Shown here piece by piece: positions 4,813 through 6,162 of a stretch of 6,162 nucleotides of DNA. Each line of letters begins with the position of its first letter. Position 1 is the first letter of the stretch. A program made the translations under genes and the position numbers. Origin of the DNA: Clostridia bacterium (lineage in GTDB: Bacteria; Bacillota_A; Clostridia; Christensenellales; Aristaeellaceae). The DNA lies in assembly GCA_017530275.1 (NCBI GenBank), contig JAFXMP010000059.1:1-6162 (forward strand). Reading direction: 5' to 3'. The notes under the pieces were generated by a model. It was not told the origin of the DNA. It worked only from the letters and a program-made list of their open reading frames with translations, and made no database searches.

Positions 4813-5358
4813 ATGAACATCGGGGAAAAGCTGCGCCGCCTGCGGCTGCAAAGAAACCTGACCCAGGAGGAAATGGCCGACCGGTGCGAGCTGAGCAAAG
4901 GCTTCATTTCCCAGGTGGAACGGGATCTGGCCTCGCCCTCCATCGCCACGCTGACCGATATGCTGGAATGCTTGGGCAGCAATTTGAAGGAATTTTTCTC
5001 GGAAACGGAAGCCGAGGAAAAAACAGTGTTCACCAGGGCCGATATGTTTGTGAAGGAGGACGCCGATTTCCTGCGAGGCAGCATCACCTGGCTGGTGCCC
5101 AGCGCCCAGAAAAACGAGATGGAACCCATTCTGGTGGATCTGGATCAGGGTGGAAGGACCCAGGAAATGCCACCCCACGAAGGCGAGGAGTTTGGCTATG
5201 TACTCCAGGGCACGGTGACGCTGCATTTGGACGGCGGCAGCCATAAAGTGAAAACGGGGGAGAGCTTCTGCCTGCATCCCGGCGCATCCCATTGGATCGA
5301 AAACAACGGGAAACGAAGGGCCCAGTTTATCTGGGTGTCCACACCGCCAAACTTTTGA
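4813..5358 (+). CDS. XRE-family regulator with C-terminal cupin domain
   Basis: A 181-residue transcription factor. Residues about 3-62 are a Cro/C1-type helix-turn-helix (LTQEEMADRCELSKGFISQVERD at 16-38, then SPSIATLTDMLECLG). After a linker, a cupin_2 barrel runs from about 105 to 178, with His122 and Glu125/Glu126 in PPHEGEEFGYVLQG and His160 and Asn164 in PGASHWIEN as candidate ligand or metal positions. This layout is shared with PuuR-type regulators. I start at ATG 4813, preceded by GGAGAGGGGGAGAGG; an in-frame ATG at 4756 lies inside the palindrome region and has no ribosome binding site. potA follows 154 nt later on the same strand, so it is likely the local regulator of polyamine uptake, sensing a small ligand through the cupin. 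The ligand is inferred from context only. Confidence 0.92.
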   Translation: MNIGEKLRRLRLQRNLTQEEMADRCELSKGFISQVERDLASPSIATLTDMLECLGSNLKEFFSETEAEEKTVFTRADMFVKEDADFLRGSITWLVPSAQKNEMEPILVDLDQGGRTQEMPPHEGEEFGYVLQGTVTLHLDGGSHKVKTGESFCLHPGASHWIENNGKRRAQFIWVSTPPNF

Positions 5359-5359
5359 A

Positions 5360-5482
5360 TAGAGTGGAGAGTTGGGAGCGGAGAGTTGAGATGAATTCTG
5401 TCATCGCGTTTGATGCATGGAAAGAGCGGACTATAGTATCTCAACTCCCAACTCGCAACTCCGCACGCTGCACGCTCTAAAC
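5360..5482. repeat. Heptad-repeat inverted hairpin element, copy 2
   Basis: The left arm (5361-5392) has units AGAGTGG, AGAGTTG, GGAGCGG, AGAGTTG, AGAT; the right arm (5438-5469) begins ATCTCAACTCCCAACT. They are complementary at 25 of 32 positions with a 45-nt loop. The element starts 1 nt after the regulator's stop codon. It shares both ends and the same 123-nt length with the copy at 425-547, but the loops are unrelated. The right side decays into four ACGCT units at 5465, 5472, 5481 and 5488, the last two beyond the element. It sits between the regulator and potA, so read-through RNA would contain a long stem here. Confidence 0.78.
5410..5437 (+). promoter_or_regulatory. Possible potA promoter inside the hairpin loop
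   Basis: TTGATG (5410-5415, four of six to the -35 consensus) and TATAGT (5432-5437, five of six to the -10) are 16 bp apart, entirely within the loop of the heptad hairpin. The start would fall near 5444 in the right arm, about 69 nt before the potA ATG. It would give potA expression independent of the regulator's promoter. Such matches occur by chance, so this is tentative. Confidence 0.4.
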
Positions 5483-5512
5483 GCTTAACGCTCACGAATG
5501 GAGGCCCTCCCT

Positions 5513-6162
5513 ATGGAAGAACAGCGCTTGATTTCTCTGGAAAATATCTGCAAGCAGTACGACGGGACAACCGTGCTGGACAATATCAATTTGTACATCC
5601 GCAAAAAGGAATTCGTCACCCTGCTGGGCCCCTCCGGCTGCGGGAAAACCACCACCCTGCGCATCATCGGCGGCTTTGAAACGGCGGATTCCGGCCGGGT
5701 GATTTTTGACGGCAAGGATATTTCCGGCATTCCGCCCTACAAGCGGCGGGTAAATACCGTGTTCCAGAAATATGCTCTGTTTCCTCACCTGAATGTGCGG
5801 GATAATATTGCCTTCGGCTTAAAACTCAAAAAAATGCCCAAGGACGAGATCAACCGCAAGGTGGATTACATGCTGGATCTGGTGAATTTGCAGGGCTTTG
5901 GCAAGCGCAGCGTGGATTCCCTGTCCGGCGGGCAGCAGCAGCGAATCGCCATCGCAAGGGCCCTGGTGAACGAGCCCGAGGTGCTGCTGCTGGACGAACC
6001 CCTGGGCGCGCTGGACCTAAAGCTGCGCAAGGAAATGCAGCTGGAGCTTAAATCCATGCAGCAGCGCCTGGGCATCACCTTCCTCTACGTCACCCACGAT
6101 CAGGAGGAGGCGCTCACCATGAGCGACACCATCGTGGTGATGCAGGGGGGCAACATTTTGCA
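5513..6162 (+). CDS. potA: Spermidine/putrescine ABC importer ATPase PotA, 3'-truncated
   Basis: The visible 216 residues are the nucleotide-binding domain of PotA, the ATPase that drives polyamine uptake with PotB, PotC and PotD. Motifs: Walker [10 protein letters not shown] (39-47), Q-loop Gln85 in [16 protein letters not shown], signature LSGGQQQR (137-144), Walker B LLLDEP (158-163), D-loop ALD (166-168) and switch His195 in [13 protein letters not shown]. The stretches [10 protein letters not shown] and [22 protein letters not shown] are close to known PotA sequences, favouring it over the related sugar, sulfate or iron importer ATPases. The ATG at 5513 has GGAGG (5500-5504) 8 nt upstream. 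The frame is open to the last base; full-length PotA is about 350 residues or more, so the C-terminal regulatory domain and the expected potBCD genes lie right of the window. Transcription may come from the regulator's promoter or from the candidate at 5410-5437. Confidence 0.93.
   Translation, partial: MEEQRLISLENICKQYDGTTVLDNINLYIRKKEFVTLLGPSGCGKTTTLRIIGGFETADSGRVIFDGKDISGIPPYKRRVNTVFQKYALFPHLNVRDNIAFGLKLKKMPKDEINRKVDYMLDLVNLQGFGKRSVDSLSGGQQQRIAIARALVNEPEVLLLDEPLGALDLKLRKEMQLELKSMQQRLGITFLYVTHDQEEALTMSDTIVVMQGGNIL

Noticed and set aside
5292..5480. 62-codon frame spanning the end of the regulator and the heptad hairpin
   Set aside because: It lies mostly within the regulator in another frame and the hairpin repeat; no ribosome binding site or domain.
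5500..5510. GGAGG-C-CCTCC palindrome overlapping the potA ribosome binding site
   Set aside because: A one-base loop cannot form, and only about three pairs remain after opening it; the GGAGG is better explained as a normal Shine-Dalgarno.

Overview
This 6.2 kb window looks like a chromosomal segment of a low-to-mid GC Gram-positive anaerobe, most likely a gut-type Clostridia member of the Bacillota. The basis is the YtrA-type GntR regulator with its ABC cassette, the zinc-ribbon form of L28, strong GGAGG ribosome binding sites, sigma-A-like promoters, and heptad-repeat hairpins between genes. The genus cannot be fixed from the sequence. No rRNA, tRNA, CRISPR array, insertion sequence or integrase is visible.

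Layout, left to right. (1) 1-414: the 3' part of nrdR, the ribonucleotide reductase repressor, followed by a heptad-repeat hairpin element and an intrinsic terminator. (2) 588-2516: a complete three-gene operon on the + strand, with promoter, an inverted-repeat operator over the -10 region, GntR/YtrA-type repressor, ABC ATPase, six-helix permease and terminator. The genes overlap or nearly touch, so they are probably co-transcribed and autoregulated. (3) 2539-2926: rpmB (ribosomal protein L28) alone on the - strand with its own promoter and terminator, its terminator facing that of the ABC operon. (4) 2927-4605: a long non-coding stretch with an extended -10 promoter, then a secreted protein built only of five bacterial SH3 domains, then a terminator. 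(5) 4691-6162: an XRE-cupin regulator followed by the start of potA, the ATPase of a spermidine/putrescine importer, which runs off the right edge. The regulator probably controls the polyamine transport operon.

The most interesting material is in the non-coding DNA. The XRE-cupin leader holds two near-identical palindromes (AGTTTAG-N5-CTAAAC) with centres 34 bp apart, both downstream of a strong promoter. The second is followed by six T residues, so these may be operators, an attenuator, or both. The YtrA-type operon has a clear TTAGTG...CACTAA inverted repeat across its -10. Two 123-nt heptad hairpins with shared ends follow the stop codons of nrdR and the XRE-cupin gene, and the second may carry a promoter for potA in its loop. 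No wholly new protein system is evident; the coding genes all fit known families.
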